Below are positions 1 through 5,923 of a stretch of 7,608 bases of DNA, one piece after another. Numbering within the stretch: position 1 is the first letter of the stretch; every line of letters begins with the position of its first letter. The notes beneath the pieces were generated by a model. That model ran no database searches. It saw nothing but the letters and a program-made list of their open reading frames with translations, and was not told where the DNA came from. Source of the stretch: Methylobacter sp. (GTDB lineage: Bacteria > Pseudomonadota > Gammaproteobacteria > Methylococcales > Methylomonadaceae); contig PMJA01000025.1 of assembly GCA_003158415.1 (NCBI GenBank), positions 1,389-8,996 on the forward strand, in the 5' to 3' direction. Made by a program: the position numbers and the translations under genes.

Positions 1-311
1 GTATCTCCCGGCCCAAAAGCCGGGAGCGGATTGAAACGGCCCCATTGCGTACATAGCCCCAACATTAATCGGTATCTCCCGGCCCAAAAGCCGGGAGCGG
101 ATTGAAACGCTGTTTCGCGCAAAGACTGAGGCGTTACTATCGGTATCTCCCGGCCCAAAAGCCGGGAGCGGATTGAAACAGTATCTGAGCCGCTCAAGCT
201 ACAAGGGCAAACAGTATCTCCCGGCCCAAAAGCCGGGAGCGGATTGAAACGGTCAGTTTTCTACGGTGCAGGCTTACTTGATTGTATCTCCCTGCTCAAA
301 AGCCGGAGAGG
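1..311 (+). CRISPR. CRISPR array, trailer end (4 intact repeats + 1 degenerate)
   Basis: Four identical 37-bp repeats lie at 1-37, 72-108, 143-179 and 214-250. They begin GTATCTCCCGG and end GGATTGAAAC. Three spacers are 34 bp (38-71, 109-142, 180-213) and the last is 33 bp (251-283). A decayed fifth repeat starts at 284. Each repeat holds a perfect 8-bp inverted repeat, CTCCCGGC / GCCGGGAG, around a 6-base loop, so the transcript can fold into the usual hairpin. The ATTGAAAC end is the typical crRNA 5' handle of many type I and III systems, so the array should be transcribed left to right. Decay of the right-most repeat agrees, because decay usually marks the leader-distal end. The first repeat starts at base 1, so the array probably continues leftwards. 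No cas gene is in the window, so the subtype is not assigned. The spacers show no evident match elsewhere in the window. Confidence 0.97.
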
Positions 312-1122
312 GCAGCGCCTCGCGCAGTGTTACCGGACATAGTTTTACAGCGGCGATGGTATCCAGCAGGGGCGGAAGCACTTCGAGTATAACCGGGACG
401 CCCGAGGTTGTTCGGGCAGCATTGTCATCGTGTAGAAGCAGTATGTCGCCAGCTTTCAAACCATCCAACAGTTTCGCCAGTACCACATTCGGATTACGCT
501 CTACGGTGTCAAATCCCCTGCGGGTCCAACTGACCAATTGCAGGCCGAGTCTGCTGAGCACCGGATCCAGTAACGGGTTACGCAAACCGGCGGGCGCACG
601 GAAGAAGGTAGGTCGGATGCCGGTTATGGAGGTCAGGATTTCCTGGGCGGCTTTTAGCTCAGAAAAATACCCGCCGGTCATCAGTAATGCAAAGTAGTGT
701 CTGTGGCGCATGCTGTGATTTTCAACGGCATGGCCTCTGGCGGCTATTTCTCGACATAAGTCCGGGTAACGCCGCGCCTTTTCGCCTATGCAGAAGAACG
801 TGACTTTCGCGCCATAACGATCCAGCAGGTCAAGAACGGCGGGTGTAATCTCTGGGTTTGGGCCATCGTCAATAGTGATGGCGATCTCCCCTCGGGTAAT
901 TGAGGCTTGAGGCAGGGAAGTCCAGTTGGGCCCTAATAGGTTGCAGCGGGGCCAGAGTCCTGAAAAAGTTAATATCACAATGTCTATGGCAACGGCTGTT
1001 GCGGCCCAAAGCGATATTTCGGGTTCGATCACCGCCACCATTGCTGCAGCTAAGGTGAAAAAAAAGGAGCCAGTGATCAGCGGGGTAGGGCGCCAATGCC
1101 GGTAAACAGAGAGCGGGGTCAT
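274..1122 (-). CDS. Membrane-anchored polysaccharide deacetylase (NodB homology domain)
   Basis: A 282-residue protein of the carbohydrate esterase 4 / NodB family, which removes N- or O-acetyl groups from glycans using a divalent metal. Two hydrophobic segments (about residues 15-32 and 36-55) should anchor it in the inner membrane. The catalytic domain starts near residue 79. Visible motifs are TIDDGP (83-88, with the base/metal Asp pair D85-D86), HSMRH (136-140, the two metal-ligand His), RAPAG (175-179) and LLLHD (228-232, the late catalytic His). All key residues seem present, so it is probably active. Its ATG overlaps the upstream dehydrogenase stop as ATGA, making it the last gene of the operon. 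The final dozen residues, after the domain's usual VTLREAL-like end, are encoded by a decayed CRISPR repeat and part of a spacer. The substrate is unknown. In this setting it may deacetylate a sugar or amide on the operon's product rather than a bulk polysaccharide, which is inference. Confidence 0.9.
   Translation of the reverse strand: MTPLSVYRHWRPTPLITGSFFFTLAAAMVAVIEPEISLWAATAVAIDIVILTFSGLWPRCNLLGPNWTSLPQASITRGEIAITIDDGPNPEITPAVLDLLDRYGAKVTFFCIGEKARRYPDLCREIAARGHAVENHSMRHRHYFALLMTGGYFSELKAAQEILTSITGIRPTFFRAPAGLRNPLLDPVLSRLGLQLVSWTRRGFDTVERNPNVVLAKLLDGLKAGDILLLHDDNAARTTSGVPVILEVLPPLLDTIAAVKLCPVTLREALPSPAFEQGDTIK
284..311 (+). repeat. Degenerate terminal CRISPR repeat inside a coding sequence
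   Basis: These 28 bases align with the first 29 positions of the 37-bp repeat, with three substitutions (repeat positions 10, 13 and 27) and one deleted G (position 24). The conserved 8-base 3' handle is gone. The hairpin is weakened, since both arms have lost pairing. Read on the minus strand, the stretch encodes the last residues of the polysaccharide deacetylase (about SPAFEQGDT). That protein's stop codon (274-276) lies in the preceding spacer. Confidence 0.88.
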
Positions 1123-2240
1123 GGCTTGCAGGGCGGGGGATAGACCCGGTAAGCGTCGCCGGTGCCAAGCAAAGCGGCGATCAGGTTTTTTTGTATTTCC
1201 GAACTGCCGGAAAATAGCCGACCAGCTAGGGCGTCACGCACCAGTCTTGCCATCGCACAACCGGGCTCTAATCCAGCCGCCCCCATGATCTGTACGGCGT
1301 CCAGACTGGACTGTAAAAACGCTTCGGCGGCATAGAGCTTAGTTTGCGCCGAAGCCATCGTCAGGCGCTGACCGGTGTCGCATAATCTTGCACATTCCCC
1401 TAGCCATAAGTCTATAGTATCCAGACGAAGCTTCATATCCGCAATGCGATGGCCGATGGCCTGATGGCGCCCCAAATGTACGCCCGCAGAAGCTCTTTCC
1501 CGGCTGTGACGAACCACCTCCTGTAGTTGCCATGCCATGATGCCGACAATGCCTGCAAATACAAAGGCCCGCTCGTACTCCAGGGCTTTCTGTATCATCT
1601 GTGCGCCTGCCCCGGCTTTGCCTAACAGGCGTTGATTATCAAGCCGACATTCCTTAAGGATGACGCTTCCGGTGGAGCTGCCCAGGCAGGTGTCCAAAGC
1701 ACCGACAGACGTGAAGGTACAGCCCTGATCCTGACGGGAGACCAGAAATGCGCTGATGCGCCCATCCAGCTTGGCATAGACTACTAGCCAGTCTGCCAGG
1801 GGAACATTGGTGATATAGCGTTTTTCGCCGTTTAGAATAAAGTCTTGACCGCTACGTTCGGCGTAACTAATCATGGCCTGCACATCGGAGCCGCAGCCCG
1901 GCTCGGTAATGGCATGCCCGCCCAGCCATTGCCCGGAAATCATCGGCGGCAGGAACTGTTCCCGTTGTGTCTCGTTCCCGTAGAGCAAAATGGGGAATAC
2001 CGATCCCCATAGATGGGCGTTCACTGCCAACATAAGGCCGGGATCACGGCTAGCCTCGCCCAGGCGGCGATGGGTCCTGCATAAATCTACAAAGCCGTCG
2101 CCAAACCCGCCAAAACTTTGTGGGAGCGCATGGCGCAATGCTCCCTGATCGGCCACCCTCTGGAAACGGGATCGAATTTGCTCTTCGTTCGGTGTTTCTG
2201 CATAAGGCGGCAGTCCAGAAAAATCCAGTATTTTACTCAT
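1119..2240 (-). CDS. Acyl-CoA-dehydrogenase-like flavoprotein, probable prolyl-carrier-protein oxidase
   Basis: A 373-residue protein with the full acyl-CoA dehydrogenase fold. It has an N-terminal helical domain, a central beta domain with ITEPGCGSD (111-119, the flavin-side signature) and NGEKRYITN (137-145), and a C-terminal helical domain ending FSGSSEIQKNLIA (343-355). The classical catalytic Glu of short/medium-chain enzymes (the E of YEG near the C-terminus) is Ser here (S344). A Glu is instead found at E223 in EYERAF, where isovaleryl-CoA dehydrogenase-like enzymes carry theirs. This arrangement is also my recollection for the prolyl-S-PCP dehydrogenases (PigA/PltE/RedW type). It overlaps the adenylation gene by ATGA, and that enzyme's pocket looks prolyl-specific. 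I therefore infer that it oxidises a carrier-bound prolyl group with FAD, either fully to pyrrole-2-carboxyl or once to a pyrroline as in AnaB. An ordinary acyl-CoA or acyl-ACP dehydrogenase is the alternative. The family is secure and the substrate moderately so. Confidence 0.88.
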   Translation of the reverse strand: MSKILDFSGLPPYAETPNEEQIRSRFQRVADQGALRHALPQSFGGFGDGFVDLCRTHRRLGEASRDPGLMLAVNAHLWGSVFPILLYGNETQREQFLPPMISGQWLGGHAITEPGCGSDVQAMISYAERSGQDFILNGEKRYITNVPLADWLVVYAKLDGRISAFLVSRQDQGCTFTSVGALDTCLGSSTGSVILKECRLDNQRLLGKAGAGAQMIQKALEYERAFVFAGIVGIMAWQLQEVVRHSRERASAGVHLGRHQAIGHRIADMKLRLDTIDLWLGECARLCDTGQRLTMASAQTKLYAAEAFLQSSLDAVQIMGAAGLEPGCAMARLVRDALAGRLFSGSSEIQKNLIAALLGTGDAYRVYPPPCKP

Positions 2241-3670
2241 TGTTTTGCGTCCAGCAGGGCATGCACGCGCTGATAATCCAGTTTGCCGTTGGGCAGGAGG
2301 GGCAGTTCTTCCAGTACGATGCAGTGTTTAGGTTGCATGTATGACGGAAATTGCCGGGTCAGGGCATTGCGGATATTATCTAGTGTCATATCGGGTTCCA
2401 GAGTAAGCGCCAGGGAAAGACGCTGCCCGGTGACAGGGTCGTCGACACCGACTACGGCGCAGCCTTTCACCCCTGCCATGGCATTGACTGACGCTTCAAT
2501 CTCTGCCGGTTCGACCCGATAACCGGAGCATTTTATCATGCGCCCCAGTCGGCCATGGAAGTGGTATTCGCCATCAATCCGGCTCACCCGGTCGCCGGTG
2601 GCGTACCAGCCATCCTGATTGAGGAAGGGCTGCAATCGTCCATCGCTCCAATAGCCACTCGCCAAGCTGGGGCCGCGCACCCATAGCTCGCCGGTTTCGG
2701 CATGGATGCGAAGTTCACAAGCTGCGGCGGGCAGGCCGATGGGAATGGGCTGGTTCGCCGCCAGTTTTGCTCGGTTTACCGGCCAATAACAGCAGACATT
2801 GGTTTCGGTGGGGCCAAAGAAGTTGTACAAGGCGGTATGGGGCAGGTTGGCTGCCAAATTCATCAAGGCAGGGCTAGGGAACACTTCCCCGGCGAAAAGC
2901 AAAAAACGCAGGGATTCCAAAGAAGTTTGCGCAAGATTGCCTTTGTAGGCCAGGAAGGCTAGCAGGGAAGGGACGGTGTACCAGCCGCTGATAACGTGCT
3001 CCTTTAGCCAGGCGCTGAGGCGGGCCGGAGCCATGTTTAGGGCTGAAGGAAGGAAATACAGGCTGGCGCCTCGTCCCAGGACGGCGTATAGGTCGAAAGT
3101 GGATAGATCAAAGAAGAATGGTGTACTGCTGGCGATCCGATCATTGGCCTGCAAGCCAACAAGATCGGCAGCCCATAGTGCGAAAGTAGCTACTGCCCCG
3201 TGGCTTAAGGCCACACCGCGAGGTTGGCCGGTGGAACCGGATGTGTAAAGGATGGCGGCCAGCGAAGTCGCTTGAATTTTGACCGGAAGTGGCCGGGCCT
3301 CGGAGCAGGCGTCGATGTCCAACCACAGCTTCTTGTCCAGCCATGTGGGCGTAGCGCCCAAACCCAGCACCACCGAGACCTGGGCGTCGGTGACGATGAA
3401 GGACAATCTGGGCGTCGGGTTTTTTAGATCCAGAGGCACATAACACCCCCCCGTTAACAGTACGCCGAATAATGCAATTGTGGCGTCGATACCGCGCTCA
3501 AGATGAATGGCGACAGGCTGTCCAGGCTTGACACCCATCTCTTGCAGTCCGGCAGCGATGGCTTGCGATTGTGTTAGTAATTGCCCGTAAGTTAAGCTGC
3601 GGCCATTCTCCACTAAGGCTATCGCTTCGGGTTGATGTCGGCATTGCCGCAGATAGGGTTCCAGCAGCAT
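2237..3670 (-). CDS. Stand-alone amino-acid adenylation enzyme, probable L-prolyl-AMP ligase
   Basis: A 477-residue ANL-superfamily adenylation enzyme with no fused carrier domain. With the GTG start counted as residue 1, visible motifs are LYTSGSTGQPRG (142-153, P-loop-like A3), FFFDLSTFDL (186-195, A4), NFFGPTE (284-290, A5), GELWVRGPSLASGY (328-341, A6), YATGD (357-361, A7), FHGRLGRMIKCSGYRVEP (372-389, A8) and PNGKLDY (461-467, A10 with catalytic K464). Aligned by eye to GrsA, the pocket residues are D189 L190 F193 Y232 L259 A261 F285 V293 C294 K464. This matches the stand-alone prolyl ligases of pyrrole pathways (PltF/PigI/RedM, remembered as DLLYLALVCK) at all but two positions. It should activate proline with ATP and load it on the neighbouring carrier protein. 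I chose ATG 3670 because GAGG (3679-3682) lies 8 bases upstream; GTG 3673, directly after the previous stop, is the alternative. It overlaps the dehydrogenase by ATGA. Confidence 0.9.
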   Translation of the reverse strand: MLLEPYLRQCRHQPEAIALVENGRSLTYGQLLTQSQAIAAGLQEMGVKPGQPVAIHLERGIDATIALFGVLLTGGCYVPLDLKNPTPRLSFIVTDAQVSVVLGLGATPTWLDKKLWLDIDACSEARPLPVKIQATSLAAILYTSGSTGQPRGVALSHGAVATFALWAADLVGLQANDRIASSTPFFFDLSTFDLYAVLGRGASLYFLPSALNMAPARLSAWLKEHVISGWYTVPSLLAFLAYKGNLAQTSLESLRFLLFAGEVFPSPALMNLAANLPHTALYNFFGPTETNVCCYWPVNRAKLAANQPIPIGLPAAACELRIHAETGELWVRGPSLASGYWSDGRLQPFLNQDGWYATGDRVSRIDGEYHFHGRLGRMIKCSGYRVEPAEIEASVNAMAGVKGCAVVGVDDPVTGQRLSLALTLEPDMTLDNIRNALTRQFPSYMQPKHCIVLEELPLLPNGKLDYQRVHALLDAKQ

Positions 3671-3673
3671 CAC

Positions 3674-4966
3674 CTAAGCCTCGGCACTTTCCAGCAATTC
3701 AGCGTCCATAAGCTTGAGGACAGTGTCCAGCCAATCCTCATCTATCGCCGGATGCAGGTAACTGTAGGATAGGGTCAGCCGACTATCCAACTGTCCGGCC
3801 AATAGCGCCAGTCCCGGAGGCAGCGGCATCCAGCATAGATGGGACACGCCGGTGACCGGGACGCCCAGGAAGCCTTTTTCCCCCCAGGATAGGTCGCCGA
3901 TGTCGGAAAACCAAAGTGAGCTCAATTCGCCGCCGCTGTGCTGTTTTCGCAATAATCCGGCATATTTGGCTGGCGATAGCCACTGGCCCAGCCACATCAG
4001 CGGGAGATAGGCCAGATCAAGTTCTTCCCGAATGGTCTGCTGATATTGCGTAAGCAAATGCTTGAACAAGCCTTTCCTATCCTGCGCCTGTTTGCGGGTG
4101 GCGCGGGCGAACAGGCAGCCCACATGATTGCCGAATAGTGGAGTGGGGGCGTTCTGGCGGCGCAGGTTGAATGCGTAGGGTATGCAATACCCCGCCTTGG
4201 CGGCGGGTGGCCCCGCCTGTTCCATGGCCCGGATGAAGCAACCGAGGTAATACAGGGTTCGTCCGGCAAGTCCGGTGTGCTCTTGAGCCAGAGCGGCAAT
4301 CCGCCGCGACTCTTCTACGCTGTAGCGCCGCACTTTCAGACGTAATGCTTGCGGGCCTTGCTCAACCCGAGTTGGCAAACAGCTATCGACACTGTTGGCT
4401 ATGCTGTTGTGTCGTTTGGCCTTGAGGAGCAGGCGGAACTTTTTCCAGAAACTCCATTGGGCCAATTTTTCCTCAATCAACGGCGGAGTTTCCTTAAATT
4501 TTTCGGGATTATCTGAGGCGAGAAAATCCAGTAAAATCTTTGCGCCACGGGCATCCATGAGCGGATGGTTCCAGTTTAGCAGCAAGGTTCCGCCGATTTC
4601 GTCATCTATCCAATGCACGGTTAGGGGCGAGGTGTTTTGGCGGTTAAAGATGTCCAGCAGGATACGACGGGGTTCCTGCTCTTTATGGTCACCTTGACGG
4701 CATTTATGGAGCTCCAGTTCGATGCGCCGACCGGTTGGCGTCCAGGCGTAGCGCTTGCCCTGACGTGTAATGCTGGCGGAGGCTATGGGGAAATGTTTTA
4801 CCAAAAGATCCAGCCGTTCTTGCAGTCGCTCCAGATTCGGCTGCTCCGCCAGTTCCAGCGCAAACCCGCAATAGCCGCCCGGCATGCCGTCATTGCGGAT
4901 TTCCTGGTCGAGTACGAAGGTGAAGTAGTCGGCTGGGTTGAAGCGTAGATCAGCGGTTTCTTTCAT
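3674..4966 (-). CDS. Stand-alone condensation-domain-like acyltransferase
   Basis: A protein of about 430 residues that resembles the CoA/carrier-dependent acyltransferase superfamily (NRPS condensation domains, PapA-type and wax-ester-synthase-type enzymes). Counted from ATG 4966, LLLNWNHPLMDARGA (128-142) sits where these enzymes carry HHxxxDG. The catalytic second His (H134) and the structural Asp (D138) are kept, while the first His is Asn and the Gly is Ala. A later PTPLFGNHVGCLFAR stretch resembles the segment that bridges the two half-domains. It probably joins a carrier-bound acyl or aminoacyl group to an amine or alcohol acceptor; neither partner can be read from the sequence. An in-frame ATG at 4993 would add nine residues. 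I prefer 4966, because it overlaps the ACP stop as ATGA, like other junctions in this operon, though neither start has a good ribosome binding site. The family call is moderate in confidence, because the protein is divergent. Confidence 0.75.
   Translation of the reverse strand: MKETADLRFNPADYFTFVLDQEIRNDGMPGGYCGFALELAEQPNLERLQERLDLLVKHFPIASASITRQGKRYAWTPTGRRIELELHKCRQGDHKEQEPRRILLDIFNRQNTSPLTVHWIDDEIGGTLLLNWNHPLMDARGAKILLDFLASDNPEKFKETPPLIEEKLAQWSFWKKFRLLLKAKRHNSIANSVDSCLPTRVEQGPQALRLKVRRYSVEESRRIAALAQEHTGLAGRTLYYLGCFIRAMEQAGPPAAKAGYCIPYAFNLRRQNAPTPLFGNHVGCLFARATRKQAQDRKGLFKHLLTQYQQTIREELDLAYLPLMWLGQWLSPAKYAGLLRKQHSGGELSSLWFSDIGDLSWGEKGFLGVPVTGVSHLCWMPLPPGLALLAGQLDSRLTLSYSYLHPAIDEDWLDTVLKLMDAELLESAEA
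3679..3682 (-). promoter_or_regulatory. Ribosome binding site of the adenylation gene
   Basis: The minus strand reads GAGG-CTTAG-GTG-ATG. The GAGG lies inside the last codons of the upstream condensation-like gene, 5 bases before GTG 3673 and 8 bases before ATG 3670. The 8-base spacing favours the ATG. The two genes abut with no gap, which suggests coupled translation. Confidence 0.55.
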
Positions 4967-5244
4967 TGAGCTTGACTGGTATGTTTTATCCATTTTTCGA
5001 GTGCGTTCAGGCTTTGGACATTGTCAGGTTCGATTTCTGTATCCGGCAGGGTCACGCCAAATTCCTTCTCGGCGAACATGATCAGTCGCATAATGCCCAT
5101 GCTGTCAAGCCCTACCTCCAAAAGGTTTGCATCTTCGCCAAAAGATGCTGGATCTTCATGGTAAATGAGTTCGGTGAAGATGAAGTTTTTAAGTTTTTTT
5201 TTCAATGGATTGAGATTGTGAAGGATTAAAGGATTATTATACAC
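4963..5244 (-). CDS. Acyl/peptidyl carrier protein (likely prolyl carrier)
   Basis: A small phosphopantetheine-binding protein of up to 93 residues. The attachment motif is EVGLDSMGIMRL, with S48 as the predicted 4'-phosphopantetheine site. It is flanked by the four-helix carrier pattern and an acidic helix II/III region (TLPDTEIEPDN). The LDSM motif and spacing resemble discrete PCPs of pyrrole pathways (PigG/PltL type) more than fatty-acid ACP, which typically has DSLD. It lies between a methyltransferase-like gene and the condensation-like gene, in one operon with the adenylation enzyme and dehydrogenase, so it is the natural carrier for the activated amino acid. The start is unsure. GTG 5244 gives 93 residues with a poor ribosome binding site. 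TTG 5205, just before a run of nine A in the mRNA, would give 80 residues and start at the conserved helix, but also lacks a clear site. Confidence 0.88.
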   Translation of the reverse strand: MYNNPLILHNLNPLKKKLKNFIFTELIYHEDPASFGEDANLLEVGLDSMGIMRLIMFAEKEFGVTLPDTEIEPDNVQSLNALEKWIKHTSQAQ

Positions 5245-5274
5245 CGTACGATAGATCCATAGGGTTATCCGTAA

Positions 5275-5781
5275 TCAGGCGGGATTAATGGGGTAAGGCT
5301 GAAAGGCAATACCCCAGCGTGGCACTATACGACAATAGTGTCTGTAAGATTCGCCAAATAGTTGGTTGAGGATGGGCTCCTCGTAAAAGAAGACGAAAGC
5401 ATGGAAAATCAGGGCGACTGAGCTTGTGTATACTAAAAGGTTGCTGTCAAGGGATAGTAAGCACTCGGCTAGCAGGATCAGCAATACGCCTTGGTACATG
5501 GGGTTGCGGTTCCAGCGGTAGATTCCGGTTACGACCAGTTTTCTCGGCGGATCTATGGGGGCGGGTGTCCCCAAGCCTTCGACTGCAAAGTCCCAGGCGC
5601 AGCGTAGGTAGATGGCGATCCCTATGAGGATGCATGATCCAGCGGTTAAGGCTAAGGCCCCGTTTGTTACTACCCCTTTGCCGTCAGAGCCGGAAAGTAG
5701 CGTATATGGAATATATACAGTCACAGTGCCGGGGACGAGCACGGTAAAAAGCAGTGTCTTGAAAGCTAGAAAAAAGCGCAC
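5275..5781 (-). CDS. Isoprenylcysteine carboxyl methyltransferase-like membrane protein
   Basis: A 168-residue integral membrane protein with about four hydrophobic segments (roughly 5-25, 40-60, 97-113 and 114-133). The C-terminal half carries the signature of the ICMT/PEMT methyltransferase superfamily: VTGIYRWNRNPMY (84-96), FFYEEP (131-136, with the conserved Glu pair), then FGESYRHYCRIVPRW (142-156). Family members transfer methyl from S-adenosylmethionine to thiol, carboxyl, amine or lipid head groups at the membrane. Most bacterial ones have no known substrate, and none can be named here. Start is GTG 5781, since an in-frame TAA lies immediately upstream (5782-5784), with a weak AGG about 7 bases before it. 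It is the first gene of the minus-strand operon and ends 30 bases before the carrier-protein start. It may methylate the operon's lipid-like product or a membrane-bound intermediate, which is inference. Confidence 0.85.
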   Translation of the reverse strand: MRFFLAFKTLLFTVLVPGTVTVYIPYTLLSGSDGKGVVTNGALALTAGSCILIGIAIYLRCAWDFAVEGLGTPAPIDPPRKLVVTGIYRWNRNPMYQGVLLILLAECLLSLDSNLLVYTSSVALIFHAFVFFYEEPILNQLFGESYRHYCRIVPRWGIAFQPYPINPA

Positions 5782-5923
5782 TTAGAGGCCTGATATGATT
5801 GTGAGGGGGCTGTTTAGATTAGGACGTAATTTTGGCATTCCTTACGCACCAATTCAAGTGGTTTTGAATCCTACAGGAATCTTGTGTAAGATATGATCTT
5901 TAGTTAAAGGAATTTAATCAACC
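5782..5923. promoter_or_regulatory. Divergent promoter region between the two operons
   Basis: These 142 AT-richer bases separate the divergent operons and must hold both promoters unless transcription enters from outside. Rightward candidate: TTGAAT (5864-5869), 17 bases, TAAGAT (5887-5892); a TATGAT at 5892-5897 is another -10 option without a matching -35. Leftward candidate on the minus strand: TTGAAT (5857-5852), 17 bases, CAAAAT (5834-5829). The two -35 boxes form an inverted repeat, ATTCAA-6-TTGAAT (5852-5869), which could be an operator or just the by-product of back-to-back promoters. AAAGGA (5906-5911), 12 bases before ATG 5924, is the probable ribosome binding site of the rightward ACP. 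The box matches are 4 of 6 each, so these are candidates only. Confidence 0.45.

Noticed and set aside
180..186. Spacer 3 begins with AGTATCT, resembling the repeat start
   Set aside because: The similarity ends after six bases, and the spacing fits a normal 34-bp spacer, so it is chance.
284..320. Degenerate repeat hairpin as a terminator of the leftward operon
   Set aside because: The arms no longer pair well, and no T-run follows on either strand. The intact repeats fold but are also not followed by a U-tract.
266..697. 143-codon plus-strand open frame starting at the end of the CRISPR array
   Set aside because: It is antisense to the deacetylase, is Ser/Arg-rich with no recognisable domain, and the opposite strand has clear NodB motifs. 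It is a shadow frame.
2237..3670. Reading the adenylation enzyme as the aryl-CoA/AMP ligase of a standard aryl polyene cluster
   Set aside because: It has NRPS-type A3-A10 motifs, the pocket Asp (D189) used to bind an amino group, and A10 Lys, and its partners are a PCP-like carrier and a dehydrogenase. An amino-acid ligase fits better.
4395..4948. Two plus-strand open frames of about 100 codons opposite the condensation-like gene
   Set aside because: They overlap each other and the antisense gene, have no domain or ribosome binding site, and their composition follows the reverse complement of the real gene.
5245..5274. A terminator or promoter between the methyltransferase and the carrier protein
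   Set aside because: The 30 bases contain no stem-loop with T-run and no convincing -35/-10 pair, so the genes are treated as one operon.
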